Below, one piece after another: positions 45,874 through 53,965 of a stretch of 64,000 bases of DNA. The stretch's first letter is position 1; each line of letters begins with the position of its first letter. The notes below the pieces were generated by a model that saw only the letters and a list, made by a program, of their open reading frames with translations, was not told where the DNA came from and searched no databases. The translations under genes and the position numbers were made by a program. The DNA lies in contig CP076546.1 of assembly GCA_018889975.1 (NCBI GenBank), positions 2,542,001 to 2,606,000 of the forward strand, written 5' to 3'. This DNA comes from Bacillus sp. NP157 (lineage in GTDB: Bacteria; Pseudomonadota; Gammaproteobacteria; Xanthomonadales; Rhodanobacteraceae).

Positions 45874-46359
45874 ATGCAGCATCTCACCATCGTCACCACC
45901 GGCGGCACCATCGACAAGGTCTATTTCGACGATAAGTCGGATTACCAGATCGGTTCCCCGCAGATCGGCGACATCCTGACCCAGCTGGGCGTGGCGTTCC
46001 GTTTCGACGTGATCCCCATCCTGCGCAAGGACAGCCTGCACGTGACCGGTGAAGACCGCACGCTGATGCGCAGCACCATCGAAGCGCAGCCGCATCGCCA
46101 CGTGCTGGTGACCCACGGCACCGACACGATGGTGGAAACCGCCGCGGTGCTGGAAGGCATCCCCGGCAAGGTGATCGTGCTCACCGGCGCACTGAACCCC
46201 GCGCGTTTCCAGGGTTCCGATGCGGTGTTCAACATCGGTTGCGCCGTCGGCGCCGTGCAGACGCTGGACGATGGCGTGTACATCGCCATGAACGGCCGCG
46301 TGTGGGATCCGAGGAAGGTACGCAAGAACCGTGACGCTAATCGCTTCGAGGCGCTCTGA
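45874..46359 (+). CDS. Short asparaginase-domain protein
   Basis: A 161-residue protein covering only the N-terminal domain of type I/II asparaginases (usually about 330). LTIVTTGGTIDKVYFDD has the nucleophile Thr motif, and LVTHGTDTMVETAAVLEG the second catalytic Thr-Asp. The C-terminal domain, which completes the active site in dimers, is absent, so either a different oligomer or another function is likely. The reading frame is closed and a TAGAAT box lies before it, so it is not an obvious pseudogene. Overlaps the convergent protease gene by 23 bases. Confidence 0.85.
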   Translation: MQHLTIVTTGGTIDKVYFDDKSDYQIGSPQIGDILTQLGVAFRFDVIPILRKDSLHVTGEDRTLMRSTIEAQPHRHVLVTHGTDTMVETAAVLEGIPGKVIVLTGALNPARFQGSDAVFNIGCAVGAVQTLDDGVYIAMNGRVWDPRKVRKNRDANRFEAL

Positions 46360-47686
46360 GCGCTTCGGCGACCGCGTCCAGCGTGGCGCCGGCGTCGAGC
46401 AGGCCGGCGCCACACGCTTTCGGGCATCGCGCCGGGCGCGCGTTGTCCACCAGGTGACGGTCGATGGCGTCGACCGACAGCGTCGGATCGAGTGCGCGCA
46501 TCAGCGCGACCGCCCCGCTGACCAGTGGTGCAGCCATCGACGTGCCGGCTTCGTAACCGAACACACTGCGGTAGCGGTTGCGCGAGCCCAGGTCGAGCGC
46601 CGAAACGAGGTCGTCGGTACGCACGCCGTTGCGTGAGCCACCGGGCGCCGCCAGCGTGATCCGTGCGCCATGGTTCGAATACCAGGCCAGCGAGGCCTGC
46701 CGATCGAGCGCGGCCACGCTGATGACGCCGGGGCAATTGGCCGGCGCAATGGCGCTGGCATTCATTCCGCCGTTGCCGGCCGCCGCCACGATGGCCACGC
46801 CACGGGCGCGGGCCTGGGCGATCGCCTCGGCGAGCGATTCGCCGCAGGCACCCGGCGTACCCAGGCTTAGGTTGACCACGTCGGCACGCCGCTCGATCGG
46901 CGGCGTGCCGGGTACGTCGCCGCCGGACGCCCACGCGATGGCATCGATCAGGTCCGACAGCTGGCCGCCACAGTGGCCGAGCACGCGCACTGGCACGAGT
47001 TTCGCTGCAGGCGCGACGCCGACGATGCCCAGCCGGTTACCCTGCCGCGCCCCCGCCAATGCCATCACGTGCGTGCCGTGCCAGGACGAGCGCGCCCCCA
47101 GCCGGCGGCCGCAGTCGCCCGGATCCTGCCAGTCACCCTCGTCCGTGGGATCCGCATCGCGTCCATCGCCATCCCGCGCTCGTGCCGTGTCGCTGATGAA
47201 GTCGTAGCCGGGCAACAGTTGCCCGTCGAATTCGCCGTGCGGCGTGCTTCCCGTATCCAGCACGGCCACGACGGCACCCTCGCCGTGCGTGTAGTGCCAG
47301 GCCACTTCCGCATCGATGCCCGCACGCGCGTCGTGCAACGGCCACTGTCGTGCGTACAGCGGATCCGGCAACGCCGCACGCTGGATGACGCGGTCTTCTT
47401 CGACGCTGACGACGCCCGGCAGGCGAACGAAATGCGCGGCGTTGCCGTCGTCGACTTCGAACACGTCGGCACCCGTTGCAAGCCGGCCCACGTGGCGTGG
47501 CTGGCCGGGATCGACGCTGCGCTTTCGTCGCGAAGACGTCGATGGCGAGGGCCGCGACGCGTCGATGCGCGACGCTCGCGCGGCCGCCTCGTCGGCAAAG
47601 CGGACGATGAAACGGGTCGGTTCGGATGCGCAGGCGTGCGTGGCGAACAGACTTGCAAAAACGAGGGAAGCAGGGCGCAAAGCCAT
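46337..47686 (-). CDS. Secreted subtilisin-like serine protease (S8)
   Basis: A 449-residue protease. MALRPASLVFASLFATHACA is the signal peptide and about 22-120 a propeptide (inhibitor-like FIVRFADEAAARA). The catalytic triad is Asp144 (AVLDTGSTPHGE), His203 (SSWHGTHVMALA) and Ser383 (GTSMAAPLVSG). GGAGG-like sequence (GGAGG, 8 bases before) supports the start at 47686. Extracellular proteolysis, as in degradative xanthomonads, is expected. No C-terminal secretion domain is visible. Confidence 0.93.
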   Translation of the reverse strand: MALRPASLVFASLFATHACASEPTRFIVRFADEAAARASRIDASRPSPSTSSRRKRSVDPGQPRHVGRLATGADVFEVDDGNAAHFVRLPGVVSVEEDRVIQRAALPDPLYARQWPLHDARAGIDAEVAWHYTHGEGAVVAVLDTGSTPHGEFDGQLLPGYDFISDTARARDGDGRDADPTDEGDWQDPGDCGRRLGARSSWHGTHVMALAGARQGNRLGIVGVAPAAKLVPVRVLGHCGGQLSDLIDAIAWASGGDVPGTPPIERRADVVNLSLGTPGACGESLAEAIAQARARGVAIVAAAGNGGMNASAIAPANCPGVISVAALDRQASLAWYSNHGARITLAAPGGSRNGVRTDDLVSALDLGSRNRYRSVFGYEAGTSMAAPLVSGAVALMRALDPTLSVDAIDRHLVDNARPARCPKACGAGLLDAGATLDAVAEALRAPRSD

Positions 47687-47787
47687 CGCGTGGACCTCCA
47701 GGACAGGGGCCATCCACGCTAGGGAGTCTCACCCGTGCGCACATCGGGCGGCGCCCACGATGCCGTGTCAGCGCAACGCCCGCGGAT

Positions 47788-47815
47788 AAAAAAAGGGCCA
47801 GGCGAGGCCTGGCCC
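47788..47815 (-). terminator. Terminator of the M4 protease gene
   Basis: On the minus strand, GGGCCAGGC and GCCTGGCCC form a perfect 9-bp stem with a three-base loop, followed by seven T (the A-run at 47788-47794). It lies 31 bases after the M4 protease stop. On the plus strand it has no T-run. Confidence 0.93.
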
Positions 47816-47845
47816 TTCCCGGGATTCACCCGAAACGGAGCGCTA

Positions 47846-49687
47846 TCACGGGGTCCAGGTGGCCTTGAGCGAGACACCCGAGAACGCCGAGTAGCCGCGG
47901 ACCTTCACGTAGTACGTGCCTGCCTGGGTGGTGGCGAACGAGCAGGACTCGGCATTGCCGGTCTTGTACGGACGGCAGTTATAGCTGGACGTGGTCGGCG
48001 CGGAGCCAAACTTCACGTACAGGTCGGCGTCGCCGGTGCCACCGCTGGTGGCGATGACGAGGTTCTTCGCGCCCGCCGCGACGACGACGGTGTAGCTCAG
48101 TTCCTGGTTCGCGATGCCCGACAGCCCGGTCTTCGCCGTGCCGTTGGTCAGCGACGTACCGCCGGTGCCGCCACCGCCCGTCGTGCCGCAGGTGACGCCG
48201 ACGCCGTTGAAGGCCGCCGTGACGTCCGCCGCGGAGAAGCCGAGGTCGGTCGCCGCGCTGGCGACGCCGCACGAACCGGTGTTGAAGGTCGAGGTCGCCG
48301 TCCAGTACACCGCGTTGGCGCGAGCGAAGGCCTTGAACGCCTTCACCGTATCCCAGCCACTGGTCTTGGCGAGAAGGCAGAACGCCTTGTTGTACACGCC
48401 CGACGAGTAGTGCACGTCGAGGCCGCTGGTGTAATCGGACGCATTGCCGATCGAGCCACCGTCCTGCGGCGGGTTACACATGTAGCGCAGCGCCGTGCCG
48501 ATGCCCGCGCTGGACTTCACGATGTCGGCGCCGACGAGGAAGTCGTTGGTGCCGCGGTCGTAGTACTCGGCCGCTTCGCCGGCGATATCCGAGTAGGCCT
48601 CGTTCATGCCGCCGGACTGGCCGTCGTATTCCAGGTTGGAATGCTGTTCGGTGTAGCCGTGGCTGATTTCGTGCGAGGTTACGTCCAGCGCCACCAGCGG
48701 GTAGAACGTGCTGGCGCCATCGCCGAAGGTCATCGCGCTGCCGTCCCAGAAGGCGTTTTCGTAGGCCGAGCCGTAATGCACCTTCATCACCAGCACCTGG
48801 TTCAGCGGCGGTGCGCCGGTGTAGGCGTTGTACATGTCGTGCACCACGCCACCGAAGTGATGGGCGTCGTTGATCGGACCGAAACCGCCGTTGACGGCAT
48901 CGCCCGTGGAATTGAAGCAGGTGAAGCTCCACAGCGTGCCGCTGCCGGAGGTCGCCTTCTTCATGTTGTAGGTCTTGACGTTGGTGTTCTGCGCCGTACA
49001 GGTGTTGCCCGACTGGGTGACGTTCAGGGCCGGCAGGCCGTTCGCGCCCCAGGTGTACTGGCCGGTCTTGCCATTGCCACCCGGACCGGTCGCATCGACG
49101 TTGGTGAGGCCTTCCCACTGCTTGATGATCTCGCCGGTGTTGGCGTCGACGATCGCGGTCGGCCGGCTCGGATGGTCACCGCCGTTGAAGAACGACGTGA
49201 GGTAGACCAGCCGCGCGGGGCTACCCTCGCCCGGATACACGTAGAGGTCCGCCTTGGCGTTCTCCGGCTTCACGGCGGCGGCGCGGAGCGTCGTGCTCTG
49301 CCGGGTCAGCACGGCCAGCGCGGCCGCCTGGTCCAGCTTCGGCGAGACCGAGGCGATGTCGACCTGCAGGTCGGAAGAAACTGCGCCATTGGCGACGAGC
49401 GCATTTCCCTGCGCATCCTGCTCCACGGCGATGCTGCGGCCATAGACCGGCACGCCCTTGAAGGTCTGCTGCATGCGCACGGTTTGCGTGCCCTTGACCG
49501 TCGGCAAGGCCGCCTTCGCGACGAACGCATTGTCGGCGGTGAGGCCGAGTTTGGTGGCCAGCTGGTTGGCCGGCACGGCGCCCAGGCTCTGGGCGCGAAG
49601 GGCTTGCTCGGTGGCCGCCGAGGCGACCGAGGTGGCGGCGATACCGACCGCTGCTGCAAGGAATTTCAAGCGAACATGAGTTGCCAT
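47846..49687 (-). CDS. Secreted M4 metalloprotease (vibriolysin/elastase-like) with C-terminal PPC domain
   Basis: A 613-residue preproenzyme. Signal peptide ends near AFASAVASA-like text (SVASAATEQ, about 24). A FTP/PepSY propeptide (about 40-200) precedes the M4 catalytic part: zinc ligands HEISH (339-343) and Glu in GGMNEAYSD (about 363), with the later His in VHYSSGVYNKAF. A Gly/Thr linker near 515 leads to a PPC beta-sandwich (about 530-613, GTGDADLYVKFG...YYVKVRG), often removed on secretion. The ribosome site is GAGGAGG. Likely exported by the type II system, which uses PilD. Confidence 0.94.
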   Translation of the reverse strand: MATHVRLKFLAAAVGIAATSVASAATEQALRAQSLGAVPANQLATKLGLTADNAFVAKAALPTVKGTQTVRMQQTFKGVPVYGRSIAVEQDAQGNALVANGAVSSDLQVDIASVSPKLDQAAALAVLTRQSTTLRAAAVKPENAKADLYVYPGEGSPARLVYLTSFFNGGDHPSRPTAIVDANTGEIIKQWEGLTNVDATGPGGNGKTGQYTWGANGLPALNVTQSGNTCTAQNTNVKTYNMKKATSGSGTLWSFTCFNSTGDAVNGGFGPINDAHHFGGVVHDMYNAYTGAPPLNQVLVMKVHYGSAYENAFWDGSAMTFGDGASTFYPLVALDVTSHEISHGYTEQHSNLEYDGQSGGMNEAYSDIAGEAAEYYDRGTNDFLVGADIVKSSAGIGTALRYMCNPPQDGGSIGNASDYTSGLDVHYSSGVYNKAFCLLAKTSGWDTVKAFKAFARANAVYWTATSTFNTGSCGVASAATDLGFSAADVTAAFNGVGVTCGTTGGGGTGGTSLTNGTAKTGLSGIANQELSYTVVVAAGAKNLVIATSGGTGDADLYVKFGSAPTTSSYNCRPYKTGNAESCSFATTQAGTYYVKVRGYSAFSGVSLKATWTP

Positions 49688-49850
49688 TTACGTTCCTCCT
49701 CCGGGAATGGGCCGCACGAAGCCATTGCGGCTGGCGAAGCCACATTCCGAACGATGATGATTTCGCGCCGTGGCGCGAATGCCCGTTGACCAGCGGCGCC
49801 CCCACGCCGAAAGTCCTTGTCAACGTATCGTAAGTTCCCACGGTCGACTA

Positions 49851-49868
49851 CCTAGGGATTTCCCTAGG
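49851..49868. promoter_or_regulatory. Palindromic operator-like sequence
   Basis: CCTAGGGATTTCCCTAGG is a perfect 8-bp inverted repeat around TT. It lies in the 252-base divergent region between the M4 protease (start 49687, minus) and the DUF4279 gene (start 49940, plus). The form resembles sites of LuxR/NarL-type regulators, but the regulator is not identified. The rest of this gap shows only ribosome sites. Confidence 0.6.
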
Positions 49869-49939
49869 CCGTGGAAAAACGCGATGCTACGCACGAAACG
49901 AAGCCCGCGCCGTCGCGCTACCGATCCAGGGGGATCACC

Positions 49940-50389
49940 ATGGCCAGCACCATGCTCGATATCGACAGCGACCTTGCACAACGCACGCCCCTGGTGAGTG
50001 CGTCCTTCCGGCTCACGTCGGAACGGCACCTGCTGGACCATCTCGTCCGCGAATTCGGCATCGAAGGCGCGAAGGCGTGGCAGAAGGGCGACCCCGACGA
50101 CGAGGCCGGGCAATCGCGACGCGCGAATGGCTGGAGCGTGACGCTGCCGGCGCAGCGGACCTATTCGGTGGATACCGCCATCGCGGAATTGCTGGCGAGG
50201 CTGGCGCCCGAGCGCGACGTCATCGTCAACATGACGAAGCTGTTCGAGCTGGACGCGCACGTGTGCGTCGAGGCCACCGTGTGGCCGGGGCATCTCCCCG
50301 TACTGCATGCATCGCCGGCATCGGTGGCGGCGATGGCGGCGTATGGGGCGGCGTTTACGCTGGAGTTGGGGGATGCGGTGGCGGGGTAG
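49940..50389 (+). CDS. DUF4279 domain protein
   Basis: A 149-residue protein. SASFRLTSERHLLDHLVREFGIEGAKAWQKGD, WSVTLPAQRTYSVDTAIAELLARL and FELDAHVCVEATVW match DUF4279, a small immunity-like or stand-alone family of unknown function. No toxin gene is near. The ATG at 49940 has GGGGGA before it; an upstream ATG at 49871 lies too close to the palindrome and lacks a ribosome site. Confidence 0.78.
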   Translation: MASTMLDIDSDLAQRTPLVSASFRLTSERHLLDHLVREFGIEGAKAWQKGDPDDEAGQSRRANGWSVTLPAQRTYSVDTAIAELLARLAPERDVIVNMTKLFELDAHVCVEATVWPGHLPVLHASPASVAAMAAYGAAFTLELGDAVAG

Positions 50390-50408
50390 TGGATGCGGTG
50401 GCCGCGGC

Positions 50409-50963
50409 TTAGAGCATGCCGGTTTCGAGCTTTGCCGCGTCGGACATCATGGTCTGGTTCCAGGGCGGATCGAACACGAGGTCGACGTCCGCTTCGGCGA
50501 CCGTCGGGATCAGTTCGAGCTTGGTCCGCACGTCGTCGACCAGGATGTCGCCCATGCCGCAGCCGGGCGCGGTCAGGGTCATCTTGACGTAGGCCTTGCG
50601 CGTGCCCTCGGTGCTTTCCAGGCTCACGTCGTAGACCAGGCCAAGTTCGACCACGTTGACCGGGATTTCCGGATCGAAGCAGGTACGCAGCTGGTCCCAG
50701 ACCAGGCGCTCGACATCTTCGTCGGACGCGTCGTCGGGCAATTCGATGGGCTTCGGCGGCAGCTTGCCGAGCGCATCGGCATCGTTGCCGGCGATCCGGA
50801 ACAGGTTGCCTTCCACGTACACGGTGAAGCTGCCCCCAAGGGCCTGGGTGATGTAGCCGACCTGCCCGGCCGGAAGCGTCACCGTCTCGCCCTGGGGCAC
50901 CATGACTGCCGGGCAGTCACGTTCCAGGGTGAAGGGCTCGCTGCTGAGGCTGAAACCGCTCAT
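50409..50963 (-). CDS. sufT: Putative Fe-S cluster assembly protein SufT
   Basis: A 184-residue protein with an N-terminal beta-domain (about 1-75: VMVPQGETVTLPAGQVGYITQALGG) fused to a MIP18/DUF59 domain (DEDVERLVWDQLRTCFDPEIPVNVVELGLVYDV, then LTAPGCGMGDILVDDV with the conserved Cys, and FDPPWNQTMMSD). This layout equals SufT, which helps mature [4Fe-4S] proteins. It is not next to other suf genes. The start at 50963 is the usual N-terminus; 50996 is possible. Confidence 0.92.
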   Translation of the reverse strand: MSGFSLSSEPFTLERDCPAVMVPQGETVTLPAGQVGYITQALGGSFTVYVEGNLFRIAGNDADALGKLPPKPIELPDDASDEDVERLVWDQLRTCFDPEIPVNVVELGLVYDVSLESTEGTRKAYVKMTLTAPGCGMGDILVDDVRTKLELIPTVAEADVDLVFDPPWNQTMMSDAAKLETGML

Positions 50964-51153
50964 GGAAGTCCTGTGGGTGCGACCCGGGGGCCGCAAAGTC
51001 GTCGATTATGCGCCCGCCGGGGCCCGGCGGTCAGCATCCACCACGGTACGTTTGGGCAGGTGGGCCCGTGCTCAAGAGCGCGGCGGCGCGCGGCCCGCTA
51101 TCATGCGGGCGTTTCCCCCATACCGGTTCCCATGCGCCCCACGAAGCTTTCCC

Positions 51154-51603
51154 ATGGCGGCTAGCCCGTTTCGCCGCCTTACCAGCGCTGTGTCCGGCCT
51201 GCTTGGCGCCGTCCTGTTCGGTTTCGCCGCAGGCGCGCTGTGGATGGTGCCCTCGATGATGTTCAGCCGCCCCCTGCCCGCACTGGCCTTGCCCGTGGGC
51301 TGGCTGCTCGGCTCCGTGGTGCGCCGCTGGCTCCGCTTCGAGGGTCCGGTAGGCGCCGTGCTGGCCGCGTTTTGCACGCTGCTGGCCGCGGTCTACGTCT
51401 GCTGCCTGGTCGCCGCGGCCACCATTTCGGGAATGATGGGGGTCGGCTTCGGCCAGGCCATCGCCGACGCGGGTCCCGGGATGCTGCTATCGCTCGCTCG
51501 CCTGGCCCAGGGCCCGGCCGACCTCGGCCTGTACATCGCCGGCGCCTTGCTGGCGGCCCTCGTCGCATGGCCGCTGGGACGCCGCGCGCGCCAGGCACCC
51601 TGA
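51154..51603 (+). CDS. Small membrane protein of unknown function
   Basis: A 149-residue protein with four hydrophobic helices (LLGAVLFGFAAGALWMVPSMMF, ALALPVGWLLGSVV, AVLAAFCTLLAAVYVCCLVAAAT, LYIAGALLAALVAWPLG). No family was recognised. It has a basic loop RRWLR after the second helix. The start at 51154 is the ATG nearest the first helix, with a basic SPFRRL following. A separate short unit ahead of the sigma-factor operon. Confidence 0.7.
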   Translation: MAASPFRRLTSAVSGLLGAVLFGFAAGALWMVPSMMFSRPLPALALPVGWLLGSVVRRWLRFEGPVGAVLAAFCTLLAAVYVCCLVAAATISGMMGVGFGQAIADAGPGMLLSLARLAQGPADLGLYIAGALLAALVAWPLGRRARQAP

Positions 51604-51610
51604 CTTCACA

Positions 51611-51684
51611 CCCGGTAAAGGCCGGGGCGGGAAGATAGCTCGCTGAACCAAGTCAACCGGCGGTCCCCGACCGCGTTTACCGGG
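51611..51684 (+). promoter_or_regulatory. Inverted repeat in the leader of the sigma-factor gene
   Basis: CCCGGTAAA (51611-51619) and TTTACCGGG (51676-51684) are exact complements 56 bases apart. The second arm ends directly at the ATG at 51685, so folding would hide that start. It may be a weak terminator for the preceding gene or a translation control. No clear promoter was seen in the 81-base gap. Confidence 0.5.
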
Positions 51685-52323
51685 ATGGAAACAGGCTGTA
51701 TGGAGCACGAGGATGGCAAGAAAGACGACGCGGAGGGTGCCGTGAACGGCTCGCTCGCGCTCGACAGTGCCTCCCTCGACGACCTGCGCGACATCCCCGC
51801 TAACATGGACGCCTTCCTGGCCGGGATCGAACGCCGCGCGTGGCGGATGGCCGAAATCCACCTCGGCAACCGCGAAGACGCCCTGGACGCCGTGCAGGAC
51901 GCGATGATGCGGCTGGTTCGTCACTATGGCGACAAGCCGGCGCAGGAATGGACCCCGTTGTTCTGGGGCATCCTCCGCCGCCGCATCGTCGACCTCCAGC
52001 GCAGGCGCAAGGTCCGCTCCATCGTGGTGGGCTGGATCGGTGGTGGTCGCGACGACGACGGCGACGAGTTGCCCGCGTGGGAACCCGCCGACGACGCGCC
52101 CGACCCCTCCGGCCGGCTGCAGGATGCCCAGGCTTTCGGCGACATCGTGGCCGCGGTGCGCCGCCTGCCTCGGCGCCAGCGCGAAGCATTCACCCTACGC
52201 ATGATGGAAGGCCTGGATGTCGCGGAAACGGCCGCGGCGATGGGCTGCTCCGACGGCAGCGTCAAGACACATCTTTCGCGCGCGATGCATTCGCTGCGCG
52301 AGCAACTGGAGGCATGGCGATGA
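51685..52323 (+). CDS. ECF-type RNA polymerase sigma factor
   Basis: A 212-residue sigma-70 family factor. Region 2 is FLAGIERRAWRMAEIHLGNREDALDAVQDAMMRLVRHYGDK; region 4 is AVRRLPRRQREAFTLRMMEGLDVAETAAAMGCSDGSVKTHLSRAMHSLREQL, a helix-turn-helix. The linker is rich in Asp and Gly. The start may be 51685, 51700 or later, because the first 30 residues are not conserved-looking. A DUF3619-like gene overlaps the stop (ATGA), then a DUF3106 gene, a fixed xanthomonad order. Confidence 0.9.
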   Translation: METGCMEHEDGKKDDAEGAVNGSLALDSASLDDLRDIPANMDAFLAGIERRAWRMAEIHLGNREDALDAVQDAMMRLVRHYGDKPAQEWTPLFWGILRRRIVDLQRRRKVRSIVVGWIGGGRDDDGDELPAWEPADDAPDPSGRLQDAQAFGDIVAAVRRLPRRQREAFTLRMMEGLDVAETAAAMGCSDGSVKTHLSRAMHSLREQLEAWR

Positions 52324-52694
52324 GCCAGCACGATCGTGACATCGAACGCCGGGCGAGGGATCTTTACCTGCGCGCCAGCAACGACGTCGACCCGGCGATG
52401 GCCGGCCGGCTGCGTGCGGCGCGACGCACGGCGCTGGAAAAGCCGCATGCCTCGGCCGCCCGCCGGGTACTGATCCCGGCCAGTGCCTTCGCGATGGTCG
52501 CGCTGGCGTCCCTGGTCATCTGGCAGCCGGGCAACCGTGCGCCGTCCGCGCCGCCGGCGTCGATGCAGGCCGCCGAGGCCGACCCGACCGACCTGCCGCC
52601 GGATGCCGACAGCACCGATCCCACGCTGTACAAGGACATGCAGTTCTACAGCTGGCTCGCCTCCACCGACACCCCGGCCCGCTCGAACAAATGA
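52320..52694 (+). CDS. DUF3619-like membrane protein, putative anti-sigma factor
   Basis: A 124-residue protein. RDIERRARDLYLRASNDVDPAMAGRLRAARRTALE is a cytoplasmic helical part; VLIPASAFAMVALASLVIW (about 50-68) is the membrane helix; the periplasmic tail ends DPTLYKDMQFYSWLAS. This size and topology match small anti-sigma-like DUF3619 proteins, and its position directly behind a sigma gene agrees. Overlaps both neighbours by 4 bases. Confidence 0.82.
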   Translation: MSQHDRDIERRARDLYLRASNDVDPAMAGRLRAARRTALEKPHASAARRVLIPASAFAMVALASLVIWQPGNRAPSAPPASMQAAEADPTDLPPDADSTDPTLYKDMQFYSWLASTDTPARSNK

Positions 52695-53287
52695 CCGCCA
52701 TGCGCCGCCTCGCCATCGCTTTCGCCACGCTGTTGACGCTGGCCGCGCCCCTGGTCGCGACGGCGCAGTCCGCCACGCCCGCGGCCCAGCCGACAGGCGA
52801 CGATCGCGGCCGGATGCCGCCGGACGATCGCCCCCTGCCTCCGCCGCGTCCCTGGAGCCAGCTGACGGCCGACGAGAAGGACATCCTGTCGCCGCTTGCG
52901 CACGACTGGGATACGTTTCCGCCGCAGCGCCAGTCGCGCATGCTCGAGAAGGCCCAGCGCTGGCGCGGGCTGCCGCCCGAACGGCGCGCGGAGATCCGCG
53001 ACCGCATCACGCACTGGCAGCAGATGACGCCGGAAGAACGCGCGGAAGCGCGACGCAACCAGCAAAAATTCAAGGACCTGTCGCCGGAACAGCGGCAGAA
53101 GCTGCACGACGCGTTTGAGCGCTTCCGCAACCTGACCCCCGACCAGCGCCACGCGCTGGTGGAACAGTGGCGCAACCAGACCCCGGAACAGCGCCGCCAG
53201 GCCATGGACCATCTCGGCCCCAACGACGCCCTGCCGCCGCCCCGCCGCCCCGCGACCGGTAACCGGCCCCGCCGTCCTCTCGTGTAG
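52691..53287 (+). CDS. DUF3106 secreted repeat protein
   Basis: A 198-residue protein with a signal peptide (RLAIAFATLLTLAAPLVATAQ). Residues 55-180 hold about five imperfect 20-23-residue helical units of the form W..LTPEERAEARRNQQKFKDLSPEQRQKL, typical of DUF3106. The last 25 residues are Pro/Arg-rich. The TAG stop (53285-53287) is part of a REP unit, so the natural C-terminus may have been changed by the repeat. A periplasmic sensor or chaperone acting with the sigma system is possible. Confidence 0.87.
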   Translation: MTAMRRLAIAFATLLTLAAPLVATAQSATPAAQPTGDDRGRMPPDDRPLPPPRPWSQLTADEKDILSPLAHDWDTFPPQRQSRMLEKAQRWRGLPPERRAEIRDRITHWQQMTPEERAEARRNQQKFKDLSPEQRQKLHDAFERFRNLTPDQRHALVEQWRNQTPEQRRQAMDHLGPNDALPPPRRPATGNRPRRPLV

Positions 53288-53369
53288 GAGCGCGCCTGCG
53301 CGCGAAAGCAGTATTTCGTCCAAACGCTGCATCTCGAATGTGCCCCATCGCGCGCAGGCGCGCTCCTAC
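53284..53369. repeat. REP pair in inverted orientation; supplies a stop codon
   Basis: GTAGGAGCGCGCCTGCGCGC (from 53284) and its complement (ending 53369) with a 36-base spacer, between the DUF3106 and nitroreductase genes. The TAG of the first unit is the stop codon of DUF3106. The spacer differs from that at 12937-13026, so the pair is not a simple copy. Confidence 0.9.
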
Positions 53370-53398
53370 AAAAAACGGGGTCGGGTAGACTGGGGGAC

Positions 53399-53965
53399 AT
53401 GAAGACCCTGGATATCCTCAACGACCGTCGCTCCGTGCCGTCGCGCCAGCTTGGCGCCCCCGCTCCCGACGATGCCACGCTGCGCCGCCTGATCGAAGCG
53501 GCGATCCGCGTGCCCGACCACGGCAAGCTGGAACCCTTCCGCATCCGCATCCTGCGTGGCGACGCCAAGCACGCGTTCGGCGCGACGCTGGCCAGGCTGG
53601 CCGTCGAAGCCAACCCGGACCTGTCCGAATCCAAGCGCGAAAAGGAACAGCGCCGCTACGAGTTCGCGCCGCTGGTGCTGGTGGTGTCCGCCCGGATCGA
53701 CCCGGACAGCAAGGTGCCCGAACTGGAGCAGAACCTCACCGCCGGTTGTGTCGCCTACAACCTGCTGCTTGGCGCCCAGGCGCTCGGCTTCGGTGCACAG
53801 TGGCTCACCGGCTGGGCCGCGTACGATCGCGACGTCGCGAAGCTGCTGGGCATGAAGAAACACGAGCACGTCGTCGGCTTCATCCACGTCGGCACGCCCA
53901 CCCTCGATGCACCGGAGCGCGATCGTCCGTCGTACGACGACATCGTGAGCACATGGGCACCGTGA
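53399..53965 (+). CDS. Nitroreductase family protein (YdjA-like)
   Basis: A 188-residue FMN-dependent oxidoreductase of the short YdjA/nitroreductase group. NDRRSVPSRQLGAPAPDD contains the FMN-phosphate Arg-Arg-Ser motif; AIRVPDHGKLEPFRI, and GAQALGFGAQWLTGW are also family-like. Natural substrate unknown; NAD(P)H-linked reduction of nitro or quinone groups is likely. It overlaps the exonuclease gene by 13 bases. Confidence 0.9.
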   Translation: MKTLDILNDRRSVPSRQLGAPAPDDATLRRLIEAAIRVPDHGKLEPFRIRILRGDAKHAFGATLARLAVEANPDLSESKREKEQRRYEFAPLVLVVSARIDPDSKVPELEQNLTAGCVAYNLLLGAQALGFGAQWLTGWAAYDRDVAKLLGMKKHEHVVGFIHVGTPTLDAPERDRPSYDDIVSTWAP

